From NCBI RefSeq assembly GCF_024138125.1, contig NZ_CP099993.1:806001-870000 (forward strand): a stretch of DNA of 64,000 nucleotides, read 5' to 3'. Each line of letters starts with the position of its first letter. The first letter of the stretch is position 1. Origin of the DNA: Halorussus salilacus. Lineage in GTDB: Archaea; Halobacteriota; Halobacteria; Halobacteriales; Haladaptataceae. This document shows positions 39,650 through 48,827 of the stretch, piece by piece. The notes below the pieces were generated by a model. The model saw only the letters and a program-made list of their open reading frames with translations, did not search any database and had not been told where the DNA came from. The translations under genes and the position numbers were made by a program.

Positions 39650-41659
39650 CTACTCGGCGGCTTCCAACTTCTCCAGCGCCTCGGGGTTCTCGATGCTGGA
39701 CATGTCTCCGAGGTCCTCGCCGGTGTAGGTCGCCTCGATGGCCCGCCGGATGATCTTCCCGGACTGGGTCTTGGGGAACTCCGAGACGAAAAGCACCTCG
39801 CGGGGGCGGAACGGTTTCCCCAGCTCCTCGCCGACCTGCGCGCGGAGTTCCTCGCGGAGGTCGTCGCCCGCGTCGTAGCCGTCTTCGAGGATGACGTAGG
39901 CGACCACGGCCTGCCCGGTGGTGTCGTCCGGAACGCCCACGGCGGCGGCCTGATTCACGGCGTCGTGGTCGATGAGCGCGCCCTCCACTTCGGCGGGGCC
40001 CACTTTGCGCCCGGCGACGTTGATGGCGTCGTCGGCCCGGCCGTGGAGGAACCAGAATCCGTCCTCGTCCTTCTGGGCCCAGTCGCCGTGGTCCCACAGC
40101 GGCGGGTCCTCGAAGGTCGACCAGTACTCTTCGAGGTAGCGCTCGTCGCCCGCCCAGAGGCTCTTGGTCATCGATGGACACGAGTCGCGGGCCACGAGGA
40201 AGCCCCGCTCGTGGGTGTCAGCGATGGACTCGCCCGCCGAGTTCACGATGTCGATGTCCATGCCGAGTCCCGGCCCGCCGAGGCTGCAGGGCTTGAGCGA
40301 CTGGATGGGCATCGGCATCAGGAAACAGCCCATTATCTCGGTGCCGCCCGAGATGTTGATGATGGGCGCTTCACCGCCACCCACGTTCTCGTAGAACCAC
40401 TGCCAGCTCTCGGGGTCCCACGGTTCGCCGGTCGACCCGAGCAGGCGGAGCGTAGAGAGGTCGTGGTCAGCCAGCCACTCGTCGCCGTACTTGCGCAGGG
40501 CGCGGATCGCCGTGGGGGAGATGCCGAACGTGGTGATGGCGTGGCGGTCTATCATCTCCCAGAAGCGGTCGGGTTCGGGGTGGTCGGGCGCGCCCTCGTA
40601 CATGAAGACGGTGCCGCCGAACGCGTGGTTGCCGATGAGGGTCCACGGCCCCATCATCCACCCGATGTCCGACACCCAGAAGAACCGGTCGCTCGGCTTG
40701 TGGTCGAAGCCGAAGTAAATCTCCTTGGCGGCCTGCATCAGGGCACCGGCGTGGGTGTGGACGATGCCCTTGGGCTTGCCGGTGGTGCCCGAGGAGTACA
40801 GCAACATCGACTCGTCCGACGAATCGAGCGACGCGGTGTCGTACTCGTCGGACTGGGTCTCGACCGCGTCGTCCCACGACTCGTCGCGGCTCCGCCACGA
40901 CAGCGACACCTCGTCGCTGGAGATGTGACCGAGGCGCTCGTAGACGATGGTGTGCTCGACGTGCCCGGCCTCGTCGATGGCCTCGTCGGCGGCGTCCTTC
41001 AGCGTCACCTCGCTCCCCCGGCGGTAGAAGCCGTCGGCGGTGAACAGCACCGAACACTCGGGGTCGGCGATGCGTGTCGCGGTCGCCTCGACGCCGAACC
41101 CCGAGAAGATGGGGACCGCGATGGCTCCGACCTTGAACGCGCCGTAGAGGATGGAGACGACCTCCGGCACCATCGGCATGTACAGCCCCACGGCGTCGCC
41201 CTTCCCGACGCCCCGCTCTTCGAGGGCGTTGGCGACCTTGTTCGACTGGCGGGCGAGTTCGTGGAACGTGACCTCGCGGACCTCGCCGTCCTCGCCCTCC
41301 CAGATAGTGGCGACCTTGTTGCGGGTCTCGCTGTCGGGGCGAGCGTGTCGGTCGACGACGTTGTGGGCGATGTTGAGTTCGCCGCCCGGGTACCACTCCG
41401 AGAACTGCGGGCCCTCGCTGTCGTCTCGGACCGCGTCGTAGTCCTCGTAGAAGTCTATGTCGAGGTAGTCGACCATCTCGTCCCAGAACCACTCGATGCC
41501 CGACTCCTCGACGCCCTCGACCTCGTTGCAGGTCCGCTCGATGAGCTCGTCGTAGTCGTCGATGTCGTGGTCCCGCATGAACTGGTAGACGTTCGTCGAC
41601 TCCACGAACTCCTCGCTGGGTTCGTGAACGACCTCGTCTACGTCCTGTAGCGTATCCAT
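39650..41659 (-). CDS. Acetyl/propionyl-CoA synthetase-like AMP-forming ligase
   Basis: A 669-residue acyl-CoA synthetase (AMP-forming). It has the P-loop MLLYSSGTTGKPKGIVHTH, the adenylation-site ISGGTEIMGCFL, WFLHGRADDAINVAGRKVG and the C-terminal FPKTQSGKIIRRAI with the catalytic Lys. Length and the N-terminal extension fit acetyl-/propionyl-CoA synthetases used to activate short-chain acids in haloarchaea. Cytosolic. Single-gene unit convergent with the aldo/keto reductase. The N-terminal-only paralogue at 38030-38797 is nearby. Exact acyl specificity not determinable here. Confidence 0.92.
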   Translation of the reverse strand: MDTLQDVDEVVHEPSEEFVESTNVYQFMRDHDIDDYDELIERTCNEVEGVEESGIEWFWDEMVDYLDIDFYEDYDAVRDDSEGPQFSEWYPGGELNIAHNVVDRHARPDSETRNKVATIWEGEDGEVREVTFHELARQSNKVANALEERGVGKGDAVGLYMPMVPEVVSILYGAFKVGAIAVPIFSGFGVEATATRIADPECSVLFTADGFYRRGSEVTLKDAADEAIDEAGHVEHTIVYERLGHISSDEVSLSWRSRDESWDDAVETQSDEYDTASLDSSDESMLLYSSGTTGKPKGIVHTHAGALMQAAKEIYFGFDHKPSDRFFWVSDIGWMMGPWTLIGNHAFGGTVFMYEGAPDHPEPDRFWEMIDRHAITTFGISPTAIRALRKYGDEWLADHDLSTLRLLGSTGEPWDPESWQWFYENVGGGEAPIINISGGTEIMGCFLMPMPIQSLKPCSLGGPGLGMDIDIVNSAGESIADTHERGFLVARDSCPSMTKSLWAGDERYLEEYWSTFEDPPLWDHGDWAQKDEDGFWFLHGRADDAINVAGRKVGPAEVEGALIDHDAVNQAAAVGVPDDTTGQAVVAYVILEDGYDAGDDLREELRAQVGEELGKPFRPREVLFVSEFPKTQSGKIIRRAIEATYTGEDLGDMSSIENPEALEKLEAAE

Positions 41660-41860
41660 GGTACGTACCCTCCTTGTGGCAAAAATTGTGGGGACACGTC
41701 AAGTAATTTGCTCACCTGCCTCGACGGCGGTAGCCGGTTTCGATTCCTGTACCCGCCGCCGGTTTCGGTCCCCGTATCGGCCGCCGATTTCGGTCCGTGC
41801 CGGACGCGGTGCCGCGCACCGCGTCCGGCACGGGTCACGCCGGTTCGCCGCGATACGAGG

Positions 41861-42760
41861 TCACGCCTCCCGACGCGGCAGGAGCTCATCGAGCGCGGCC
41901 GCGACCGCCTCCGGGTCCTCGATGTCGGCGGGGTCCCGACGCAGGTCGCGCAGGCCCCACAGTGACCACCCCGCGCGGCGCAGGACGAGCGCGTCGTCGG
42001 TCACGTCGTAGCTCTCGTAGGCGGTCCACGGTCGGAACTGCTTGCTAACCGGATTGCCGACCACCAGTCCGGCGTCCGAGACCGTGACCCGCCGGGAGGT
42101 GGTCGAGCCGTAGAGAGCTGGCCCGGCCGGAACGAGCACCTGGAACAGCCACCGGAGCGGCGGGAAGTCGAGGACCGCCGACCCGACGACGGCCAGTATC
42201 CCGACGGCGAACAGTCCGGCCACCGCCCGGGTCACCATCCGGCGGTCGCGCTCGGGGGCCGGGGCGGTGAAGGTCGCCAATTTCTCCGAGCCCGCCAGTG
42301 CCGCCTTGGCCCGTCGGTTCCTGGCGGCCACGACCAGACCGATACCGACGAAGAGTCCAGCGATGGCTCCGACAAGTGCGATTCCGACGACGCCGGGCGG
42401 GTCGCCGGAGCGACCATCGGCCACCGCGGGGAGGACGCCGAAGTAGCCGAACGGGACGACCATCACGGCCCAGACCCACCGACTCGCGCCGAGACGAATC
42501 GCGAACGACTCCCGACGCGCGACCCAGCCAACCCCGGACGTCACGACCACGGCGGTTCCGAGAATCACGAAGTACAGCACGCCGGGGTCCCCGCTCACCC
42601 GGAGCGCGACCCAGATAGCGACAGCCGGGGCGAGGAGCGCCGCCGCGTACAAGCCCGCGAGAAAGCCGAAGAAGCCGTCGGTGTCGCCAGCCGTCGAGTC
42701 GTCTTGGTCTCCACCGGTCGAGTCGTCCGTGTCGCTGGCGATGGTCGCGTTCCCGGTCAT
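41861..42760 (-). CDS. Multi-helix membrane protein with C-terminal PH-like domain
   Basis: A 299-residue protein: a charged N terminus (about 1-28, Thr/Asp/Gly-rich), then about six hydrophobic segments: FLAGLYAAALLAPAVAIWVA, VLYFVILGTAVVVTSGVG, VWAVMVVPFGYFGVLPA, VVGIALVGAIAGLFVGIGLV, AVAGLFAVGILAVVGSAV and LFQVLVPAGPALYG. The C terminus (about 205-299) is beta-rich (RRVTVSDAGLVVGNP, ESYDVTDDALVLRR) and looks like a bacterial PH-domain with an ending DPEAVAAALDELLPR. Function unknown. About 200 bases to the synthetase start, which hold no gene; same strand as the CPBP protease upstream. Confidence 0.68.
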   Translation of the reverse strand: MTGNATIASDTDDSTGGDQDDSTAGDTDGFFGFLAGLYAAALLAPAVAIWVALRVSGDPGVLYFVILGTAVVVTSGVGWVARRESFAIRLGASRWVWAVMVVPFGYFGVLPAVADGRSGDPPGVVGIALVGAIAGLFVGIGLVVAARNRRAKAALAGSEKLATFTAPAPERDRRMVTRAVAGLFAVGILAVVGSAVLDFPPLRWLFQVLVPAGPALYGSTTSRRVTVSDAGLVVGNPVSKQFRPWTAYESYDVTDDALVLRRAGWSLWGLRDLRRDPADIEDPEAVAAALDELLPRREA

Positions 42761-42834
42761 GTCTGTTCCGTATTCGGAGTTACCTATCTCGTATCAAAAA
42801 CGTTCGGTCGGCGTTCGTCCGGACGTCTCCGGGG

Positions 42835-43824
42835 TCAGGCCCACTCGATACCGAGCCCCTCGTGGACCGCGAACTCCAGCGCGTTGACTAGGTAGTGGGC
42901 GACCACCACGACCACCAGGCTCCCCGTGAGGACGAACGCGGCCGCGAGCGCGAACCCGAGGACGCCGGTCACGACCACCCCGCCCGGTCCCTGCGCGCCG
43001 TGACCGACCGCGAACGCGACCGTCGAGAGTCCGGCGAGCACCCACGGCGAGACGCCGAACCCCGCGGCGAACGCGCCGACCAGCGCGGCCCGAAAGAGGA
43101 GTTCCTCGAAGCCCGCGATGACCGGGAGGACGACCCCGAGTAATATCGCCCACCCCCGGGGCGTGTCGGGCGCGAGTTCCTCGCGGAGGCCCTCGGAGTA
43201 CTCGATACCGGTCGCATCCAGCACTTCGGTGCTGAGTTCGTTTGCGACGTAGAGCGCGACGCCGAGCGCCGCCCCGAGGCCGACCGCGGGGACGCCGGTC
43301 CGCCACGGGTCGCCGACCGCCAGCCCGAGGTCGGCGAGCGGAATCGAGCCGAGCCACGCCGCGCCCACCAGAATCGCGCCGAAGAAGCCCTGACTGACCG
43401 CGACGTTCGCCAGCAGGGCCCCGGTGGTCAACGACTCGGGGTCCGGACCGCGGCGTTCGCGGCCCCGCCGGGCGTCGGCCTCGGCCTCGTTCTCGCCCCA
43501 CGGCGTCTCGTCGCCGTCGCGCCACGGCCCCTCGTTCTCCGAGTCGTCGGCCTCGTCCCCGGCCTCGCCGACCGCGACCCCGGGCGGGTCGTTCCACTCC
43601 CCGCCCGCGTCGCGGTGGCGCTCGATGCGGGCGGCCCCGGTCGCGGGGACCTCGGAGGTGTGGCCGTCCTCGGGACGCTGGTCGCCGCCGCCCGCCGGAG
43701 TCCCGGCCGAGTCGTCGCCGGAGTCGGCGAACATGGCCTGAGAGGCCCGGGCGAGCACGATGAGCAACCCGAGGACCAGCAGGGTGACCGCGGCGAACGA
43801 TTCGTACATCGGGGCTGGGGCCAT
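42835..43824 (-). CDS. CPBP-family intramembrane metalloprotease
   Basis: A 329-residue CAAX protease/bacteriocin-processing (CPBP/Abi) family protein. Motif 1 is VIAGFEELLFRAALVGA (the EExxxR), motif 2 HxxxN-like FAVGHGAQG and motif 3 VVAHYLVNALEF. About eight hydrophobic helices. The N-terminal half contains a long acidic, disordered cytosolic or external loop (about 40-130). ATG 43824 (MAPAPMYESF) is chosen; upstream ATG-less frame discarded. Such proteases act in prenylated-protein processing or immunity, unknown here. It directly precedes (divergently) the AT-rich island. Confidence 0.83.
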   Translation of the reverse strand: MAPAPMYESFAAVTLLVLGLLIVLARASQAMFADSGDDSAGTPAGGGDQRPEDGHTSEVPATGAARIERHRDAGGEWNDPPGVAVGEAGDEADDSENEGPWRDGDETPWGENEAEADARRGRERRGPDPESLTTGALLANVAVSQGFFGAILVGAAWLGSIPLADLGLAVGDPWRTGVPAVGLGAALGVALYVANELSTEVLDATGIEYSEGLREELAPDTPRGWAILLGVVLPVIAGFEELLFRAALVGAFAAGFGVSPWVLAGLSTVAFAVGHGAQGPGGVVVTGVLGFALAAAFVLTGSLVVVVVAHYLVNALEFAVHEGLGIEWA

Positions 43825-43921
43825 CGAATCGGAGTAGGGACCCCGACGGCAAAAATCGGTGGCTTCATTGGTGCCGAAGTAACGCCACATACCATGATTG
43901 AATCAAAAATAACATGTACAG

Positions 43922-43936
43922 TAAAGCACTATATTT
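43922..43936 (+). promoter_or_regulatory. TATA-rich promoter of the low-G+C pair
   Basis: taaagcactatattt lies just before ATG 43943. The region from about 43890 on changes abruptly to A/T-rich sequence, marking the left boundary of the island. Confidence 0.4.
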
Positions 43937-43942
43937 GTAATA

Positions 43943-44794
43943 ATGGCGGGAACAAAATTCTACTTTGCCAAGTTCAACATTTCAGGAACTTTACCTCTTG
44001 GGGCAGAATATGATTTAAGTCAATCAGAAGATGAGCGAAAACGCACAGCATTGGAACAGTATTTGAATCATAACGATGCTGTAGTACATACTGAAAGTGG
44101 TGGGTGGTATTTTGGCAGGGTTGAAGAACACAATGGATTAATATACGGTAAATTTGGGAAGACTTTCTCTGACGAGCCTACTCTTTATGATCAAGAGATA
44201 GGTGATTTTGTTGAACTTGATGAGGAGACACCTGACGCAGATTACTCTATGTTTATAATTGACTTCGAGACTAGAGTCATTGCGTTCAGTTCAACCTACC
44301 GGGTTAGGAATAATAATTTCGTGGAGAATTTCCAGAAAGGGTTTAAGAATGTGATTAGCGATGCAGTTAATCTTAAATTAGAACTACTACACAATGAGGA
44401 GCAACTAGAAAACGTTCTTGAAGAGTATCCTGTATTTAAAATTGAAGCGGAGCTTAGACCAACAAATCCAGGACCTGATCCTGCCTTTGAAGATTTGGAT
44501 GAGTCCATGCAAGAGATGTTGGTCGAGAAATTAGGTATAAGCGCAGAGCGTTTTGAGGGGGAAGGAATTAACGTGCATGAGGACTTTATCGAACAAGTAA
44601 CGAGCATGTCTATGTCGGAATATGGTGAATCATGGAGGGTAGAATATGGTGATGATGACGTTCTAAAGGTTGTTTCATCTGAATCAGAGCCAGCTACCAC
44701 TAGAACTGATGAAGAAATTGAGAATCTTGGAGCACTCCATAATTATTCTAACCAACTCATAAGCACAGCAAAATCGTATTTGGATCAATGGTGA
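43943..44794 (+). CDS. RexA-like candidate defence protein (cytosolic)
   Basis: A 283-residue protein without signal or membrane segment, coded by AT-rich DNA (about 40 percent G+C by eye) in a roughly two-thirds G+C neighbourhood. N-terminal KFYFAKFNISG, then helix ERKRTALEQYLNHND, beta segments WYFGRVEEHNGLIYGKFGK and SMFIIDFETRVIAFSST, helix NNFVENFQKGFKNVI and an acidic C-terminal half with helices. Size (283 vs 279) and the order of these elements recall lambda RexA: LFTKTND-like strand then a strand ending in a small-residue turn, then a helix. The partner overlaps it by 7 bases. No database match checked. It could also belong to an unrelated DUF. Confidence 0.5.
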   Translation: MAGTKFYFAKFNISGTLPLGAEYDLSQSEDERKRTALEQYLNHNDAVVHTESGGWYFGRVEEHNGLIYGKFGKTFSDEPTLYDQEIGDFVELDEETPDADYSMFIIDFETRVIAFSSTYRVRNNNFVENFQKGFKNVISDAVNLKLELLHNEEQLENVLEEYPVFKIEAELRPTNPGPDPAFEDLDESMQEMLVEKLGISAERFEGEGINVHEDFIEQVTSMSMSEYGESWRVEYGDDDVLKVVSSESEPATTRTDEEIENLGALHNYSNQLISTAKSYLDQW

Positions 44795-45342
44795 CAAGAG
44801 GGTCATGGAAACGGTTTAGAAAATATGGGTTAAAAGAATTATTTTTATCACTATATCTTTGGATTCCCGCATTAATTGTAGGGGTAGTATTCTTCGGTAC
44901 CCCAGGAATTTTCTCACAAAGAGGAATGAGGAATTTTGTGAATGCTGCTACAGGAATTTCACAGTCCCTCATTGCTGTTACACTTACCGGTCTTGCTATT
45001 CTTGTATCCTTTTCCGATAAAGATTTTCTAGCTTTCTTTCGAGATGAAGGTGGCTTTGACGAACTTTTAGCTATATTTGAATATACTGTAACGCTATCAC
45101 TTATAACAACTCTTGCTGGTGCCCTTCTCCAATCTCTTTCATATGACCGATGGGTGTTCTACATCTTTTTTGCTCTATTTTTGCATCTATTGGCCTCTGT
45201 AAGCGCTCTAGTCTCGACTATTCTTAGGTTTGGTAAAAGTAAGGCCGACTATGACGCAATTGACAATATTGATGAAGAGGATGTACCAGAAGAGTTGAAA
45301 GAAGATTTAGAGAGTGTTTTTGACGAGAATAAGGATTCATAA
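44788..45342 (+). CDS. RexB-like candidate four-helix membrane protein
   Basis: A 184-residue membrane protein. Helices at about 19-42 (FLSLYLWIPALIVGVVFF), 54-76 (TGISQSLIAVTLTGLAILV), 97-120 (YTVTLSLITTLAGALLQ) and 124-151 (WVFYIFFALFLHLLASVSA), then an acidic tail (EDVPEELKEDLESV). Lambda RexB is a 144-residue four-helix membrane protein with a comparable second helix preceded by a Ser/Gly turn, and the helix spacing fits. Its ATG lies 7 bases inside the end of the preceding gene, so the two are translationally coupled. Same low G+C. Role, if Rex-like: a channel that depolarises the cell when the partner senses infection. Confidence 0.5.
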   Translation: MVTRGSWKRFRKYGLKELFLSLYLWIPALIVGVVFFGTPGIFSQRGMRNFVNAATGISQSLIAVTLTGLAILVSFSDKDFLAFFRDEGGFDELLAIFEYTVTLSLITTLAGALLQSLSYDRWVFYIFFALFLHLLASVSALVSTILRFGKSKADYDAIDNIDEEDVPEELKEDLESVFDENKDS

Positions 45343-45406
45343 AACAACATACAGTAGTCTTTGAGTCGCTGTTGCTTCAGAAAAACCAATATTAACCAAA
45401 ATTAGT

Positions 45407-46564
45407 TCAGAGACTGTTCCTGATCTTCTCGAAGAAGCCCTGCTCGACATCGACTTCCTCGCCGCCAGCCTCCGCGAACTGTTCGAGGGCCTCGCGCTGT
45501 TCGTCGTTGAGGCTCTCGGGGGTGACGACCTGCACCTGCACGTAGAGGTCGCCGTGGCCCCGCCGCCGGAGCCGTGGCATCCCCTTGCCCTGCAGGCGGA
45601 ATCGCTCGCCGCTCTGGGTTCCGGCGGGCACGTCCATCTCGACCGACCCGTCGAGCGTGGGCACCTCCACGGTGTCGCCGAACGTCGCCTGCGGGAACGA
45701 GATGGCGTGCTGGTGGAAGAGGTCGTCGCCCTCGCGCTCGAAGTCGGGGTGCTCGTCGACCTCGACCTCGATGAGGAGGTCGCCGTTGGGCCCGCCGTTC
45801 GGGCCGGGCGCGGCCTCCCGCTCCATCTGGAGGGTCTGGCCCGACTGGATGCCCGCCGGGACCTCGACCGAGAGGGTGGCCTCGCGCTGGACCACGCCGT
45901 CGCCGCCGCAGTCGCCACAGGTCTCGGCGTATATCTCGCCCTCGCCACCACAGCGTCGGCAGGTCTGGGTCTGCTGGACCCGACCGAGCGGCGTCTCCTG
46001 CACCTGTGTGACCTGCCCCCGGCCGTTGCACTCCCGGCAGGTCTGGGAGTCGGTGCCCGGCGGGTGGCCCTCGCCGTCGCAGGTGTCACAGCGCTCCGGT
46101 CTGCGGACGGTGACCTGCTTCTGGACGCCCTCGTAGGCCTCTTCGAGGTCGATGGTGAGCTGGGTCCGGAGGTCGTTGCCCTTCTGCGGGCGGTCGGACC
46201 GGCGGCCGCGGCCGCCGCCGAAGAACTGCTCGAAGATGTCGCCCATGCCGCCCTGACCGCCCATCCCGCCGAACGGACCCTGACCGCCCATCCCGCCGCC
46301 AGCGCCGCCAGCGCCGCCGTCGAAGCCGCCGCGCTTCTCGGCCTGCTCGAACCGCTCGTGGCCCATCCGGTCGTAGGCCTGGCGCTTCTGGTCGTCGGTC
46401 AGGACCTCCTTGGCCTTTTTCACCTTCTTGAACTTCTCCTCGGCGTTCGGGTCGTCGCTCACGTCGGGGTGGTACTCGGTCGCCTTCTCGCGGTAGGCGG
46501 ATTTGATCTCGTCCTCGTCGGCGTCCCTGCTCACGCCGAGTACGTCGTAGAAGTCCTCGCTCAT
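45407..46564 (-). CDS. dnaJ: DnaJ/Hsp40 co-chaperone
   Basis: A 385-residue DnaJ of full type I layout. J domain 1-70 (YDVLGVSRDADEDEIKSAYR, the HPD motif in YHPDVS), Gly-rich region (about 78-118, GGAGGAGGGMGGQGPFGG), four CxxCxGxG zinc repeats (CDTCDGEG, CRECNGRG, CRRCGGEG, CGDCGGDG), and the C-terminal substrate-binding part (VPAGTQSGERFRLQGKGMP). It stimulates DnaK ATPase. Follows dnaK on the same strand after 102 bases that contain a perfect palindrome (46627-46652). Ends near the AT-rich island's right end. Confidence 0.97.
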   Translation of the reverse strand: MSEDFYDVLGVSRDADEDEIKSAYREKATEYHPDVSDDPNAEEKFKKVKKAKEVLTDDQKRQAYDRMGHERFEQAEKRGGFDGGAGGAGGGMGGQGPFGGMGGQGGMGDIFEQFFGGGRGRRSDRPQKGNDLRTQLTIDLEEAYEGVQKQVTVRRPERCDTCDGEGHPPGTDSQTCRECNGRGQVTQVQETPLGRVQQTQTCRRCGGEGEIYAETCGDCGGDGVVQREATLSVEVPAGIQSGQTLQMEREAAPGPNGGPNGDLLIEVEVDEHPDFEREGDDLFHQHAISFPQATFGDTVEVPTLDGSVEMDVPAGTQSGERFRLQGKGMPRLRRRGHGDLYVQVQVVTPESLNDEQREALEQFAEAGGEEVDVEQGFFEKIRNSL

Positions 46565-46626
46565 TCGTTGTCAGTCGATAAACTTCGGAGTCACTTCAAG
46601 GGTGCGTTGGCGCGCTGTGCTCGAAC

Positions 46627-46652
46627 GCGAGTCGGACCGCGGTCCGACTCGC
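46627..46652. terminator. Perfect 26-base palindrome between dnaK and dnaJ
   Basis: GCGAGTCGGACCG and its exact complement with no loop base left over, beginning 15 bases downstream of the dnaK stop. Either a partial terminator that lets dnaJ be made at lower level or a binding site. Confidence 0.5.
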
Positions 46653-46666
46653 GCGTCGTCTCCTCG

Positions 46667-48571
46667 TCACTCCTCGTCGTCGTCCACGTCCTCGAAGTCG
46701 GCGTCGACGTACTCGTCGTCGCCAGCGCCGCCTGCGGCCTGCCCGCCCATGCCGCCGGGTCCGGCACCGGCCGCACCCGCGCCGCCGGGACCCGCACCAG
46801 CGCCAGCGCCGCCAGCACCCGCCTGCGCCTGTTGCTGGTACATCTGCTTGCCGATCTCCTGGAGCTCGGAGCTCAGAGCCTCGGTGGCGTCCTCTAACTC
46901 CTCCTTGTCGGCGTCCTCGTCGGCGAGGACCTCCCGGACGTTGTCGATCTCGTCCTCGATGGACTCGCGGAGGTCGTCGTCGACGTTCTCCTCGTTCTCC
47001 TCCAGCAGGGTCTCGGCGCGCTGGACCGCGCTCTCGGCGGCGTTGCGCGCCTCGATGCGCTCGCGGCGTTGCTCGTCCTCCTCGGCGTGCTGTTCGGCCT
47101 CCTCCTGCATCTGCTCGATCTGTTCGTCCGAGAGGCCAGCGCCGCCCTCGATGGTGATGGACTCGGCGTTGCCCGAGCCCTGGTCCTCGGCGGTGACGTT
47201 GACGATACCGTTCTCGTCGATGTTGAAGCCGACCTCGATCTGGGGCGTTCCGGCGGGCGCGGGCGGGATGCCCGTCAGCTGGAACTCCCCGAGGAGTTCG
47301 TTCTCCTCGGCGATTTCGCGCTCGCCCTGGAAGACCCGGACCTGCACCGAGGTCTGGTTGTCGGCCGCGGTGGTGAACACCTTCGACTCCTCGGTTGGGA
47401 TGGTGGTGTTCTTCTCGATGAGGCGCTCGAACAACCCACCCTTGACCTCGATACCGAGCGAGAGGGGGGTCACGTCGAGCAGGACGATGTCGTCCACGTC
47501 GCCCGAGAGGACCCCGCCCTGAATCGCGGCACCGAGCGCGACCGCCTCGTCGGGGTTGACGTTCTTCTTGGGCTCCTGACCGGTCAGCTCCTCGACCTTC
47601 TCGGCGACCTGGGGCATCCGGGTCGACCCGCCCACGAGGATGACCTCGTCGATGTCGCTCTCGTCGTAGCCCGCGTCCTCTAAGGCCTGCTCGGTCGGGC
47701 CGACCGTCCGGTCGATGAGGTCCGACGTGAGGCTCTCGAACTTCGCGCGGGTGAGGCTCTCTTCGAGGTGGACCGGGCCGTCGTCGGTCGCGGTGATGAA
47801 CGGGAGGTTGACGTCGGTCTCCTTCCGGGATGAGAGTTCGATCTTGGCCTCCTCGGCCGCGTCCTTCAGGCGCTGGAGGGCTTGGCGGTCCTCGCGGAGG
47901 TCGATACCGTGGTCGTTCTCGAACTCCTCGGCGAGGTAGTCGATGATGGCCTCGTCCCAGTCGTCGCCCCCGAGGTCGTTGTCGCCGTTGGTGGCGACGA
48001 CCTCGTAGACGCCGCCGCCGAGGTCGAGGATGGAGACGTCGAAGGTGCCCCCGCCGAGGTCGTAGACGAGCACGGTCTGGTCGGACTCGTCGTCGAGGCC
48101 GTAGGCCATCGACGCCGCGGTCGGTTCGTTGACGATGCGCTCGACCTCGAACCCGGCGATTTCACCGGCGTCCTTGGTCGCTTGGCGCTGTTTGTCGTTG
48201 AAGTAGGCGGGGACCGTGATGACCGCCTTCTCGACCTCGTCGCCGAGGTACTCCTCGGCGTCGCGCTTTATTTTCTGGAGGGTCATCGCCGAGATCTGCT
48301 CGGGAGTGTACTCCTCGCCGTCGACCTCGACGGTGTAGTCGTCCTCGCCCATGTGGCGCTTGATCGACTGGATCGTGCGCTCGGGGTTCTGGACGGCCTG
48401 GTTCTTCGCCGGTTTCCCGACGAGGCGCTCGCCGTCGTCGAACGCGACGACCGAGGGGGTGGTGCGGTCGCCCTCGCTGTTGACGATGATCTCCGGGTCG
48501 CCGCCCTCCATCACCGCGAACGCGCTGTTCGTGGTACCGAGGTCGATTCCCAGAATCTTGTTACTCGCCAT
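46667..48571 (-). CDS. dnaK: DnaK/Hsp70 chaperone
   Basis: A 634-residue Hsp70. It has [36 protein letters not shown], the second phosphate motif [33 protein letters not shown], substrate-binding domain [16 protein letters not shown] and the helical lid, ending in a Gly/Ala-rich tail and DDDEE. In the archaeal Hsp70 team it works with DnaJ and GrpE. TATA-like GCTTAAACGG lies 26-35 bases before the ATG at 48571 (minus strand). Unlike the classic operon, a universal stress protein gene lies between it and grpE in opposite direction. Confidence 0.98.
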   Translation of the reverse strand: MASNKILGIDLGTTNSAFAVMEGGDPEIIVNSEGDRTTPSVVAFDDGERLVGKPAKNQAVQNPERTIQSIKRHMGEDDYTVEVDGEEYTPEQISAMTLQKIKRDAEEYLGDEVEKAVITVPAYFNDKQRQATKDAGEIAGFEVERIVNEPTAASMAYGLDDESDQTVLVYDLGGGTFDVSILDLGGGVYEVVATNGDNDLGGDDWDEAIIDYLAEEFENDHGIDLREDRQALQRLKDAAEEAKIELSSRKETDVNLPFITATDDGPVHLEESLTRAKFESLTSDLIDRTVGPTEQALEDAGYDESDIDEVILVGGSTRMPQVAEKVEELTGQEPKKNVNPDEAVALGAAIQGGVLSGDVDDIVLLDVTPLSLGIEVKGGLFERLIEKNTTIPTEESKVFTTAADNQTSVQVRVFQGEREIAEENELLGEFQLTGIPPAPAGTPQIEVGFNIDENGIVNVTAEDQGSGNAESITIEGGAGLSDEQIEQMQEEAEQHAEEDEQRRERIEARNAAESAVQRAETLLEENEENVDDDLRESIEDEIDNVREVLADEDADKEELEDATEALSSELQEIGKQMYQQQAQAGAGGAGAGAGPGGAGAAGAGPGGMGGQAAGGAGDDEYVDADFEDVDDDEE

Positions 48572-48596
48572 CTTGTTCGATACGTTGCGCGTTCTG

Positions 48597-48606
48597 CCGT
48601 TTAAGC
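48597..48606 (-). promoter_or_regulatory. TATA box of dnaK
   Basis: On the minus strand GCTTAAACGG, 26-35 bases before the ATG; typical archaeal position for a leaderless transcript. Confidence 0.6.
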
Positions 48607-48739
48607 CTTGCTAGTCTCGGCGTACGTCCCTCCAGAGTCAGGTCGGCCCCCGCTTGCGGTTTTCGAGAATCGATTCGACAGAGGATACCATACTTATATA
48701 TCCGACCACAATTCTACGTTTCGCTCGGCATGCGGGAGC

Positions 48740-48768
48740 TTTTGATATCTCAATAATTAGTATCAAAA
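48740..48768. promoter_or_regulatory. Operator-like inverted repeat before the universal stress gene
   Basis: TTTTGATA (48740-48747) and TATCAAAA (48761-48768) are exact inverted repeats whose centres are 21 bases apart, two helical turns. It lies in an AT-rich leader 60-90 bases before ATG 48828. Good candidate for a dimeric repressor or activator site. Confidence 0.5.
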
Positions 48769-48827
48769 TACATCAATTTCTGTGGGAAACCGAGGCATAT
48801 TTACTGTACGTCCCAAAGAGTGGTGGT

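Noticed and set aside
43943-45342. Kiwa system (KwaA/KwaB)
   Set aside because: KwaA also has four helices, but gene order and the size and motif order fit RexA-RexB better; not excluded without structure comparison.
48654-48827. N-terminal extension of the universal stress protein
   Set aside because: AT-rich, carries an inverted repeat, and the conserved UspA fold starts at ATG 48828.
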